From the NCBI GenBank assembly GCA_018673255.1, contig JABHDC010000083.1, positions 1 through 32,967 of the forward strand: a stretch of DNA of 32,967 nt, given 5' to 3'. Below are positions 13,773 to 20,547 of the stretch, one piece after another. The notes beneath the pieces are model-generated. The model ran no database searches. It was not told where the DNA came from and was given only the letters and a program-made list of their open reading frames with translations. The position numbers and the translations under genes are program-made. The DNA is from Gemmatimonadota bacterium. GTDB lineage: Bacteria; Latescibacterota; UBA2968; UBA8231. How positions within the stretch are numbered: position 1 is the stretch's first letter; each line of letters starts with the position of its first letter.

Positions 13773-15992
13773 CTATAGCCGTTTGGCCTTCTCAACCGCC
13801 TGTTCGATTGAGCCAACCATACGGAAGGCTTCCTCAGGCAGATCATCGAATTCACCAGACAGAATACGACGGCATCCGTCAATGGCTGCGGACAGCGGGA
13901 CGACCTCGCCGGGCTCACCGGTAAACATCTCCGTGCCGTGGAATGGCTGCGTGAGAAATAGATCCAGACGACGGCCACGGATCATGAGCCGCCAGGTCTC
14001 TTCCTCGTCTTCGGTTGCAGCATCGGTGTGCCAGAGCGAACCCGACCTGGGGACGGGACCCTCAATGACTTTCTGTGGTTCCTGAGCGTGTTCGTAGTAT
14101 CGTCGGAGGAGCTCCCTGGCATCCGCAATCTCTCGCCGATGCCCCTCTTCGATGAGATCGCCCAGCAGCAACTGCGATGTGGACTGCACGGGGTTGATGG
14201 CCGGATACAGACCATCACGCGAACGATTCCCATCCATTCTGATGACCGTGTCAAAGGCGCCCGAGGCGTCGCCATAGGGGACGCTGGCCAGACAGAGCGT
14301 TGTGACGGCCGACTCCGGTGTTGTCGACACGTTGGAGCGCAGGAAGCGCCCGACACCCGGTGCCGCAGCAACCCGACTGTCGACCAACAGCAGCACTTCA
14401 TGCCCCGCACTGCGGAAGGCGTCAGCCGCCGCGAACCCGGTCTCTGCCGCCTCCCTGTATGAGTCCTGATCCCCCAGCTTGGCAAGCACGTAGGCTGTGT
14501 GTTCACCCAGCAATCTGCCGTCGGTGAGCATCGTCTTCCATTCCCGGAACAACAGCTCGGGGTCCAGCGTTTGGGCTGCGACAAACACAATCCGGGCATC
14601 GAACTCGGCTGCAAGATTCCTGGCGATCTGCGGTACCACGACGGCAGTACCGACTCCCGTGCCTGCACTGATCGCATTGACACCGCCGCGTCTCACAGGG
14701 CAGAACAGATCGACCACCTTGAGCCCCGTCTCCAGGATCGGCGGCACCGGACGATCGACGGATGCGGGAATCAGCCGGGAGTCGCCTGAGGAGTCTCCTT
14801 TCTGCGGCCTGCCTTCCGCATCCAGTACATGCCCGAGGATGCCGTCACCGACCGGGACCTTCCGATCCGAACCCGAGAGTGGCCGCAGCCGAGGGGTTCG
14901 GACCGGGAATTCCGGCTTGCGTGCGCCCTTGGCGATCAGGTGATCGAGCAGTGCTTGCCGCCCCTTCAGCGCCGCCCAATCGGCTGCATTGCGACCCCGG
15001 TGGTCCACATCATCGATCTTTGCTCCTGCGGCCAACAACAGATCAACCGCCACCCTGTCATCACGCATGACAGCCCGGTGGAGCGGCGTCTGGTTGCCTG
15101 CAGGTCTGCCCACGTCGGCACCCCGATCGATCAGAAGTCGGATCGCCTGATGTGCGCCGGAGACGATGGCGTGGTGCAACAGACTCTCGCCCTCTGGCGG
15201 ATCCACGGGGGCGCCCCGGTCGATGAGGAGTTCCAGCAACTCGACATGGCCCGTCGTCGCCGCCCAGGTGGCAGCATCCATCCTCCGCGGAATGGCCTCA
15301 TCACCGGAGAACTCGTAGCTCTTCCTCAAACTCAGCAGTGACGGCTCGGCATCCAGAAGCCGAGTGATCGCCGCCACGTCTCCCTCTCTGAGGGCAATGA
15401 AGTAATCGACCCTTCGTGCGAAGCCATCGTCCTTTGACGGTCTTGCGCTCTCAATGTGCTGTTTGGCCATGCGGGACATCCTTCTCTCAAGTACTTTGCG
15501 AGCATCGAAGATCCGCTTCTTCACGGTGGACACGGGTAGATCCAGGAACGCAGCCACCTCATCCTGTGGTACTCCGTCCAGATGGAACAGCGTGAGGGGT
15601 AGCCTCTGGTGGTCGGGCAACTGCACCACAACGGCTTGCACAGCCCGCCGCAGCTCCTCCTTCTCCACGACCTCGAGAGCATCCGGCTGGGCAGCTGCAA
15701 CACCCCAGTCATTCAGCTCCACCATGGGCCGCTGCCGTCGCTTGTGACGGTCAGCGTGTTTACGAACGATCCGTCGAAACCATCCAGGGAATGCTGCAGG
15801 CTCCCGGAGCTGTCCCAGCGACTCCCAGGCATCGACAAAAGCGTCCTGCGCCACGTCGCGCGCATCCTCTGCTTCACCGAGCCAGGAGATCGCGCCGGCA
15901 TAGGCCACATCCTGAAACCGCAGGACGATCACCCCGAAGGCGTCCCGGTCTCCTGCCTGTGCGGATCGTACGAGTTCAACCAGTTCCATCAT
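13773..15992 (-). CDS. ECF sigma factor - ankyrin repeats - ATP synthase F1 beta-like fusion
   Basis: 739 residues in one uninterrupted frame. Residues 1-175 are an ECF sigma factor: region 2 with DARDVAQDAFVDAWESL and FPGWFRRIVRKHADRHKRR, region 4 with LPDHQRLPLTLFHLDGVPQDEVAAFLDLPVSTVKKRIFDARKVL. Residues 195-357 are about four or five ankyrin repeats (HVELLELLIDRGAPV, AIRLLIDRGADV, TPLHRAVMRDD, AVDLLLAAGAKI). Residues 378-739 align along F1-ATPase beta: VPVGDGILGHVLDAEGRP, ILETGLKVVDLFCPVRRGG, DGLYPAINPVQSTSQ, FLTQPFHGTEMFTGEPG and MVGSIEQAVEKAKRL. The beta-barrel N-domain is missing. Walker A is AGTGVGTA (443-450), so the catalytic Lys and Thr are Thr and Ala. The GER catalytic glutamate is not found. 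Walker B Asp538 (LLLVDS) remains. The ATPase part is therefore probably inactive and may bind nucleotide or partners to control the sigma part. No anti-sigma gene lies nearby. Confidence 0.9.
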   Translation of the reverse strand: MMELVELVRSAQAGDRDAFGVIVLRFQDVAYAGAISWLGEAEDARDVAQDAFVDAWESLGQLREPAAFPGWFRRIVRKHADRHKRRQRPMVELNDWGVAAAQPDALEVVEKEELRRAVQAVVVQLPDHQRLPLTLFHLDGVPQDEVAAFLDLPVSTVKKRIFDARKVLERRMSRMAKQHIESARPSKDDGFARRVDYFIALREGDVAAITRLLDAEPSLLSLRKSYEFSGDEAIPRRMDAATWAATTGHVELLELLIDRGAPVDPPEGESLLHHAIVSGAHQAIRLLIDRGADVGRPAGNQTPLHRAVMRDDRVAVDLLLAAGAKIDDVDHRGRNAADWAALKGRQALLDHLIAKGARKPEFPVRTPRLRPLSGSDRKVPVGDGILGHVLDAEGRPQKGDSSGDSRLIPASVDRPVPPILETGLKVVDLFCPVRRGGVNAISAGTGVGTAVVVPQIARNLAAEFDARIVFVAAQTLDPELLFREWKTMLTDGRLLGEHTAYVLAKLGDQDSYREAAETGFAAADAFRSAGHEVLLLVDSRVAAAPGVGRFLRSNVSTTPESAVTTLCLASVPYGDASGAFDTVIRMDGNRSRDGLYPAINPVQSTSQLLLGDLIEEGHRREIADARELLRRYYEHAQEPQKVIEGPVPRSGSLWHTDAATEDEEETWRLMIRGRRLDLFLTQPFHGTEMFTGEPGEVVPLSAAIDGCRRILSGEFDDLPEEAFRMVGSIEQAVEKAKRL

Positions 15993-16045
15993 TCACCGTT
16001 GAGCGGGTTCGCTACAAGGGCCCAAACTCCGGTCGTGAGGTTACG

Positions 16046-16077
16046 AAAAAAAGGCGAGGCCCTCGCGGACCTCGCCT
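16046..16077 (-). terminator. Leader hairpin with seven T residues before the sigma-fusion gene
   Basis: On the minus strand AGGCGAGG, ten-base loop, CCTCGCCT, then TTTTTTT. It is a strong intrinsic terminator by sequence, yet it lies 54 bases upstream of the sigma-fusion start and downstream of a promoter-like pair. It should cut transcription before the gene, so it may be an attenuator. The flanking plus-strand gene points away, so it is not an end-of-gene terminator for a neighbour. Confidence 0.6.
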
Positions 16078-16185
16078 CGTCACCCACCTGCGGTAAGTCA
16101 CCAGAGTGACCCCGCACAGCGGTATTCTCCGCATACTCAGCGAGTCATAAACGGTATGCTCCGAGTAATGACCCCCTGGGCACAG

Positions 16186-16215
16186 GGCTTATGACGAAAG
16201 ACCCCGTCAGTTCAA
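16186..16215 (-). promoter_or_regulatory. Promoter-like pair for the sigma-fusion leader
   Basis: On the minus strand TTGAAC (16215-16210), 18 bases, TAAGCC (16191-16186). Predicted transcription start is near 16179, giving about 134 nt to the hairpin end and about 190 nt to the gene. The leader contains two copies of CGGAG-A/C-ATACCG (about 16167 and 16131). The rest of 15993-16336 has no supported gene. Confidence 0.4.
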
Positions 16216-16336
16216 CGGAGGTGACATCTACTTCTTGCTGATATTCACCTTGCCAACCAATGTTTGCCAATACGGGCATCCTGACGCCAGTCGTGCCCGA
16301 ACTTGCTCCACGCCCCCGTCTTGAGATCGAGTCTGC

Positions 16337-17836
16337 ATGACCGAGAACGTGAGCATTCGACCACTGCAACTGGACGATGTCGAGGCCATCCACCGCTTCG
16401 CATCCGACGAACTCGTGGCTCGCACCACCACGACGCCCCACCCGTATCCCGAGGATGGAGCGAGCACCTACGTCAGACAGTGTATCGATGACTGGGAGAA
16501 TGGCGTCGGCTACTCCTTTGCCATCCTCGCCGGAGATGAAGTCATCGGTTCCCTCGGACTTGGGGCCATTGACCGGGATCAAGGGACTGGCCAGTGCGAC
16601 TACGCCATCGGTTCCGCTCACTGGAATCGCGGCATCATGACGCAGGCAGTGGCTGCGGCCGTCCGCTACGCCTTCGTGGAGCTGGGTCTGCAGACGGTGC
16701 GCTCAGCATGTCTGCAACGCAATCCAGCCTCGGGGCGAGTCCTCGAGAAGAACCGCTTCACCGAGACCCACCAGTTCATCTACACCCACGCGAAGTTTGA
16801 GGGCGAGCCGGCCCGCCAGTTCGAGATCCACAGGCATGATTGGCTTACCGCCACCAGCGATGCTGAACCTCTGGGTGTGATGGGTGGAACCGTCGTCCTC
16901 GCTGGGCACAATCCGAACTGGTCGCGAATCTTTGAGAGCGAGAGAGATACGATCCTGCAGCATGCCGGTGATCTTGTGCAAGCCGTCGAGCATATCGGCA
17001 GCACGGCAGTTCCCGGACTGGTCGCCAAGCCGATCCTGGACGTCGCTGTCGTCTTGCTTGCCGGGGATGGCTACAAGTCAGCCGTAGAGCGACTCACTCC
17101 TGCGGGTTACCTCGATCGAGGCGACAAGGGCGACGACGGTGGCTACTTGCTCGTGCGAGAGACTGCACCTCGTGTCAGAGCGGCTCACCTGCATCTCGTT
17201 GAGGCATCCGATCCACAACTCTCACAGTGGCTGGCCTTCAGGGATATCCTGCGGTCGAATCCCGAGGCGAGGCAAAGATATGCAGATCTCAAGCGTACCC
17301 TGGCCCGCGACCACGAGCTGGATCGTCAGGGCTATACGGCTGGCAAGGAAACGCTCGTGCATGAGCTGACCGCGGCGGCCTTGAATTCGGAGCACCGACC
17401 GCTTGTTCGCAAGGCAGACACACAGGATCTGGATCTGCTGGCTGAGATGAACCATCGGCTTGTCGTCGACCAGGGGAGCCAGCCACCGTCGATCAACATA
17501 TTGCGTGACAGATTTGCACATTGGCTTGAGACGGATGAATGGTCGATCCACCTGTTTCTGCTCGGTGACAACGTCGTTGGATATGCCGCCCACCAGACGC
17601 AGGCCGACCACTACAATCCTGATCAGGAAGTGGTATTCGTCCGTCACTTCTACATCGACAGAGACCACAGGCGAAAGGGGATCGGCACCACAGCCTTCGC
17701 TGCACTGCGGGACCACCTCGCCACGGATCTGCCCATCTCACTCGAGGTTGTCGCATCCAATCCCGATGGCCTACGATTCTGGGAGAGTCTTGGATTCTCG
17801 CCGTATTTCACCTCGCTCAAGCTGACGGCTGACTGA
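16337..17836 (+). CDS. GNAT - GrpB - GNAT triple-domain fusion
   Basis: 499 residues. Residues 5-170 are a RimJ/RimL-type GNAT (VSIRPLQLDDVEAIHRF, DYAIGSAHWNRGIMTQAVAAAVRYAF, NPASGRVLEKNRF). Residues 185-350 are a GrpB/UPF0157 domain with the family landmarks HNPNWSRIFESERD, EHIGSTAVPGLVAKPILDVAV, HLHLVE and YADLKR...GYTAGKE. GrpB has a nucleotidyltransferase-like fold and unknown substrate, and is elsewhere found fused to CoaE. Residues 355-499 are a second GNAT (HFYIDRDHRRKGIGTTAFAALRDHL, NPDGLRFWESLGF). All are usually separate proteins. The ATG at 16337 gives the canonical first strand. Its stop is six bases before the next gene, making it the first gene of a four-gene operon. Confidence 0.9.
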   Translation: MTENVSIRPLQLDDVEAIHRFASDELVARTTTTPHPYPEDGASTYVRQCIDDWENGVGYSFAILAGDEVIGSLGLGAIDRDQGTGQCDYAIGSAHWNRGIMTQAVAAAVRYAFVELGLQTVRSACLQRNPASGRVLEKNRFTETHQFIYTHAKFEGEPARQFEIHRHDWLTATSDAEPLGVMGGTVVLAGHNPNWSRIFESERDTILQHAGDLVQAVEHIGSTAVPGLVAKPILDVAVVLLAGDGYKSAVERLTPAGYLDRGDKGDDGGYLLVRETAPRVRAAHLHLVEASDPQLSQWLAFRDILRSNPEARQRYADLKRTLARDHELDRQGYTAGKETLVHELTAAALNSEHRPLVRKADTQDLDLLAEMNHRLVVDQGSQPPSINILRDRFAHWLETDEWSIHLFLLGDNVVGYAAHQTQADHYNPDQEVVFVRHFYIDRDHRRKGIGTTAFAALRDHLATDLPISLEVVASNPDGLRFWESLGFSPYFTSLKLTAD

Positions 17837-17842
17837 TAGCAG

Positions 17843-18289
17843 ATGACCTTGAACCGGAGCCCCGCACAACCAGAACCCACGACTGAGCCCCCCTATGGCG
17901 CAGCCGTCATCGTCTACAGACGAGTCGCCCCCGCCTGTGAGTACCTCGTGCTTCACCGGGCACACAGTGGCCCAGAAGAAGAAGGAGACTGGGCCTGGAC
18001 TCCCCCATCTGGCGGCCGCCACGCCGGAGAGCCTGTCCATCTGTGCGCGGCTCGGGAGTTGGAGGAGGAGACGGGGCTGAAGCTGGATCTTCAGCGCACA
18101 AAGCTGGGGAATGTGGAGTGGTCCGTATTTCGTGCTGAGGCAGATGTAGATGCTGCGGTGGTCCTGGACCCAGAACATGATCGCCATCTCTGGCTACCTG
18201 CGACGAAGGCGGCAGCTCGGTGCCAACCAGAGTTGGTCGGACAGCGATTCATTCAGGCTGACGATTGCTTGCGTGAGACACAGCCATGA
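17843..18289 (+). CDS. Nudix hydrolase
   Basis: 148 residues. The Nudix box is complete: G57...E63...REL-EEETG (71-78), within GGRHAGEPVHLCAARELEEETGL. It follows the strand AAVIVYRR and the LVLHRAHSG segment seen in (di)nucleotide-polyphosphate hydrolases of the MutT/Ap4A group. It would cleave nucleoside diphosphates linked to another moiety with Mg. The residues after the box are helical and WLPATKAAARC resembles the usual W-Lx-A-K end. The precise substrate is unknown. Its stop overlaps the start of the phosphoesterase gene as ATGA at 18286-18289. Confidence 0.9.
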   Translation: MTLNRSPAQPEPTTEPPYGAAVIVYRRVAPACEYLVLHRAHSGPEEEGDWAWTPPSGGRHAGEPVHLCAARELEEETGLKLDLQRTKLGNVEWSVFRAEADVDAAVVLDPEHDRHLWLPATKAAARCQPELVGQRFIQADDCLRETQP

Positions 18290-18801
18290 CACTGCCAAGA
18301 CGTGCAATACACATCTTCCCAGTTGGCGACCTCGGCCAGATCGAGGCTTGCCGGAAGCGCTTCGACACGCTCTCGGACTTGCTCCCGCCTCACATCACGC
18401 TGGTCTTCCCATTCCGCGACGCCCTATTGCCGATTGAGTTGTCCCATCATATGCAGAGAGCCTGCGCCGGAATCGATCAGTTCAGGTTGACCTTCACAGG
18501 TCCTGCCCTCCACGAAGAAACCTTTCTCGTCTTGGATGTAGATGAAGGACAGGACACTCTGTCCATGCTTCATGAGCGACTGTACGAGGACATACTCGCG
18601 GAACACAGGCCTGATCGGGATGTAAGGTTCCCACACCTCACGGTGGGGCGTCTTCCATCGCCGGCTGAAGCGCAGCATGCCTTACGTGAAGCGAGCACAT
18701 TGTTCACCGGGGTCGAATACTTCGATGCACAAGCCGTCGTGTGCGAGATCATCGGAGACGACGAGAGTTCGTCTGTCGAGATCGAGATTCCTCTGGGATG
18801 A
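18286..18801 (+). CDS. 2H phosphoesterase, 2'-5' RNA ligase family
   Basis: 171 residues, typical length for LigT/ThpR-like proteins. Both catalytic HxT motifs are present: PPHITLVFPF (His36, Thr38) and FPHLTVGRL (His117, Thr119). Members hydrolyse 2',3'-cyclic phosphates of RNA or nucleotides or seal 2'-5' bonds. The start overlaps the Nudix stop, and its own TGA overlaps the ATG of the kinase gene, so the three are translated together. The acidic, short form resembles cyclic-phosphodiesterases more than the tRNA ligase, but sequence alone does not settle the substrate. Confidence 0.86.
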   Translation: MTLPRRAIHIFPVGDLGQIEACRKRFDTLSDLLPPHITLVFPFRDALLPIELSHHMQRACAGIDQFRLTFTGPALHEETFLVLDVDEGQDTLSMLHERLYEDILAEHRPDRDVRFPHLTVGRLPSPAEAQHALREASTLFTGVEYFDAQAVVCEIIGDDESSSVEIEIPLG

Positions 18802-19346
18802 TATACCTACTCGGCGGCGCACCACGTGCTGGAAAGACCACCGCCGCGCACCGGTTTGTGGATCGAACGGGCGTCTCCTGCTCCAGCATCGATTTTCTGA
18901 AGATGGGCCTCGTCCGGGGCATGCCCGACTATGGGATCGATCTGTATGATGATCCCGCCACGGCGGTGAAATTGTGGCCCATCCTGCGGGGCATGATCCA
19001 CACCTACGCCGAAGAAGAAGAGAGCATCCTCATCGAAGGGTATTACCTGCTGCCTGCCTATGCGGCTGAACTGCATCGTGACCTGGCTGACCGTATCCGG
19101 TCATGCTTCATCGGGTTCTGCGAAATGGACACGATGCGGAAGGTGCGCGAGCTACGTGAACACGCACCAGGCGATTGGTCGAGTGGCGATGACGAGGATG
19201 CTGTTGAGATGGCTGAGCATCTGAAGTCGGTGAGCCGCGAGATCAGGGCAGACTGTACCAGGCTCGGGCTGAGATATTTTGACAACGTCGAGAGCCACGA
19301 TCGCACGCTCGATGAGGTCGTCGCCTACCTGGCCGGGAGTGAGTAA
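18798..19346 (+). CDS. P-loop kinase (AAA_33 / zeta-toxin-like)
   Basis: 182 residues starting at the ATG that overlaps the previous stop (ATGA). Walker A GGAPRAGKTT is at residues 6-15, next to SSIDFLKMGLVRG and then ILIEGYYLLPAYAAEL, the acceptor-side strand of small P-loop kinases such as polynucleotide-kinase-like, adenylylsulfate-kinase-like and zeta-like enzymes. A lid-like charged segment (RKVRELREHAPGDW) follows. It likely phosphorylates a hydroxyl of a small molecule or RNA 5' end. Together with Nudix and 2H phosphoesterase partners a role in nucleotide or RNA-end metabolism is possible, but this is inference. The 108 bases after it hold nothing recognised. Confidence 0.85.
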   Translation: MIYLLGGAPRAGKTTAAHRFVDRTGVSCSSIDFLKMGLVRGMPDYGIDLYDDPATAVKLWPILRGMIHTYAEEEESILIEGYYLLPAYAAELHRDLADRIRSCFIGFCEMDTMRKVRELREHAPGDWSSGDDEDAVEMAEHLKSVSREIRADCTRLGLRYFDNVESHDRTLDEVVAYLAGSE

Positions 19347-19454
19347 CGTCGGTTACGCAGACCATCCACAGATCCGATGGGGTCACGATCCGCTCCTACT
19401 GCGAAGCCGACCGGGCACCTCACACATCAACTCCGCCAGAAGCGCGGCTCGCGA

Positions 19455-20030
19455 TCAGGTCAAGCCACCCGTGTGATCGTGTGCCATCTGCAGGATCGGT
19501 TTGTCAGTCAGCGCCACCAGGTAGTCGAACTGCCCGTCGCCTGACTGCCAGGTATGCAGCGTCTGACAGTGACGGCAACCGGTGACCTTCGGCTTCGCAT
19601 CGCACAGAAAACAATCACGCGGCATTCGCTGACACCGGAGACACTCGATCTCCTCGACATGTTCAGGATTCGCGTCCGCGAACACCGGGATCCCTCCCGG
19701 AGGGACACCGATATACCGCACGTGCGACTGCCCGCAGACTTTGCAGATCGATGTGCTGTCACCCACCATCGAACGCGCCACACCTGAGAAATCGTCGTGG
19801 ATGACCTTACACCGCTGGCAGGCGAATATGGCACCCGTATCCGGCGTTCGTTTCTCGTGTTGCCTGTAGTGTGACAGGATCTCGTCCTGATCCGATGGTA
19901 TCAGATCGTCGAAGCGGTCCATTCGACGACCGCAATTACACGGCGCCCCGAGCCCACGGATGAGACGCCGCAGGAGCAGCGCGCCGGCGAGCACGGCCAG
20001 TACTGCAGTGATGATCGATTCAGTAGACAT
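19455..20030 (-). CDS. Membrane-anchored multi-zinc-ribbon protein
   Basis: 191 residues from ATG 20030 (MSTESIITAVLAVLAGALLLRRLIRG). There is one N-terminal transmembrane helix and the rest probably faces the cytoplasm because of the following arginines. The body has paired cysteine knuckles CNCG, CQRCK, CKVCGQSH, CLRCQ, CFLCD, CRHC: enough for three zinc sites. The family is not recognised and no catalytic motif is seen. The frame is open to 20099, but the extra 23 residues (HHIQFGSWQPVGSG) lack a signal, so the shorter start is preferred. The leader upstream carries a promoter-like pair and a hairpin (20146-20310). Confidence 0.7.
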   Translation of the reverse strand: MSTESIITAVLAVLAGALLLRRLIRGLGAPCNCGRRMDRFDDLIPSDQDEILSHYRQHEKRTPDTGAIFACQRCKVIHDDFSGVARSMVGDSTSICKVCGQSHVRYIGVPPGGIPVFADANPEHVEEIECLRCQRMPRDCFLCDAKPKVTGCRHCQTLHTWQSGDGQFDYLVALTDKPILQMAHDHTGGLT

Positions 20031-20145
20031 GCCAGACCCCACCGGTTGCCACGATCCGAACTGGATATGGTGAAACTTACCGGGCTTCGACTCTACCAAT
20101 CAACTCACTCGGCCGGTCGGGGCGGGCGAGTCGGCAGAATGCGAA

Positions 20146-20171
20146 GAGGCGAGAACCGAAGTCCTCGCCTC
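20146..20171 (-). terminator. GAGGCGAG/CTCGCCTC hairpin in the zinc-ribbon gene leader
   Basis: Perfect eight-pair stem with a ten-base loop; on the minus strand it is followed by TTCGCATTCTG, weaker than a true T-run. It lies between the promoter-like pair at 20281-20310 and the gene start at 20030. Same stem as the hairpins at 16052 and 26311. The rest of 20031-20547 holds promoters and a small hairpin but no gene. Confidence 0.42.
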
Positions 20172-20280
20172 GCGAGAGTCAGCTCGTCGTTACCGAGCTC
20201 GTATGCTCGCGACCTCCGCCTCTTGGCTCGCGTTGGTCTCGCCAGCTGCGCTGTCACGGAGATCATGGACTCTGCATCGC

Positions 20281-20310
20281 ACGGTAGTGAGCAGGGTGGC
20301 ATGGTGTCAA
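20281..20310 (-). promoter_or_regulatory. Promoter-like pair upstream of the zinc-ribbon gene
   Basis: On the minus strand TTGACA (20310-20305), 18 bases, TACCGT (20286-20281). Start predicted near 20274, about 134 nt before the end of the hairpin region. An ATG follows 14 bases after the -10, preceded by GAGTCC, as at the 26436 site. Confidence 0.4.
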
Positions 20311-20377
20311 AGACTCGTTTCTGTCATCTATGTGAGATGCATCTCCATCACGCAGACAACCCGGATCCCGAACAACG

Positions 20378-20407
20378 TTGACACTGTTGTCGGCACCCGA
20401 CTATCCT
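20378..20407 (+). promoter_or_regulatory. Promoter for the ankyrin gene at 20548
   Basis: TTGACA (20378-20383), 18 bases, TATCCT (20402-20407): the best plus-strand promoter seen here. The predicted 5' leader is about 134 nt. Confidence 0.5.
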
Positions 20408-20481
20408 CAGGGCAACGTGCTCAGGGGCGCGTCCATGTCCGCGGAAAGGGTTGAACCCACCCAGCAATCTTAGGTACCATC

Positions 20482-20503
20482 GCTGAAACGTCCTTCTTTC
20501 AGC
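20482..20503 (+). promoter_or_regulatory. Small hairpin in the leader of the ankyrin gene
   Basis: GCTGAAA, eight-base loop, TTTCAGC: a perfect seven-pair stem 45 bases before the start. No T-run follows, so it is not a terminator. Role unknown. Confidence 0.35.
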
Positions 20504-20547
20504 CTGCTCGTGCGGACATCAGGCAGATACAATGAAAGGAGGTCGTC

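Noticed and set aside
13773..15992. Assembly chimera as explanation of the sigma-ankyrin-F1beta gene
   Set aside because: The frame is continuous over 2.2 kb, linkers are smooth, base composition does not change, and the F1 part already shows divergence (lost P-loop Lys) unlike a housekeeping atpD. Cannot be fully excluded without reads.
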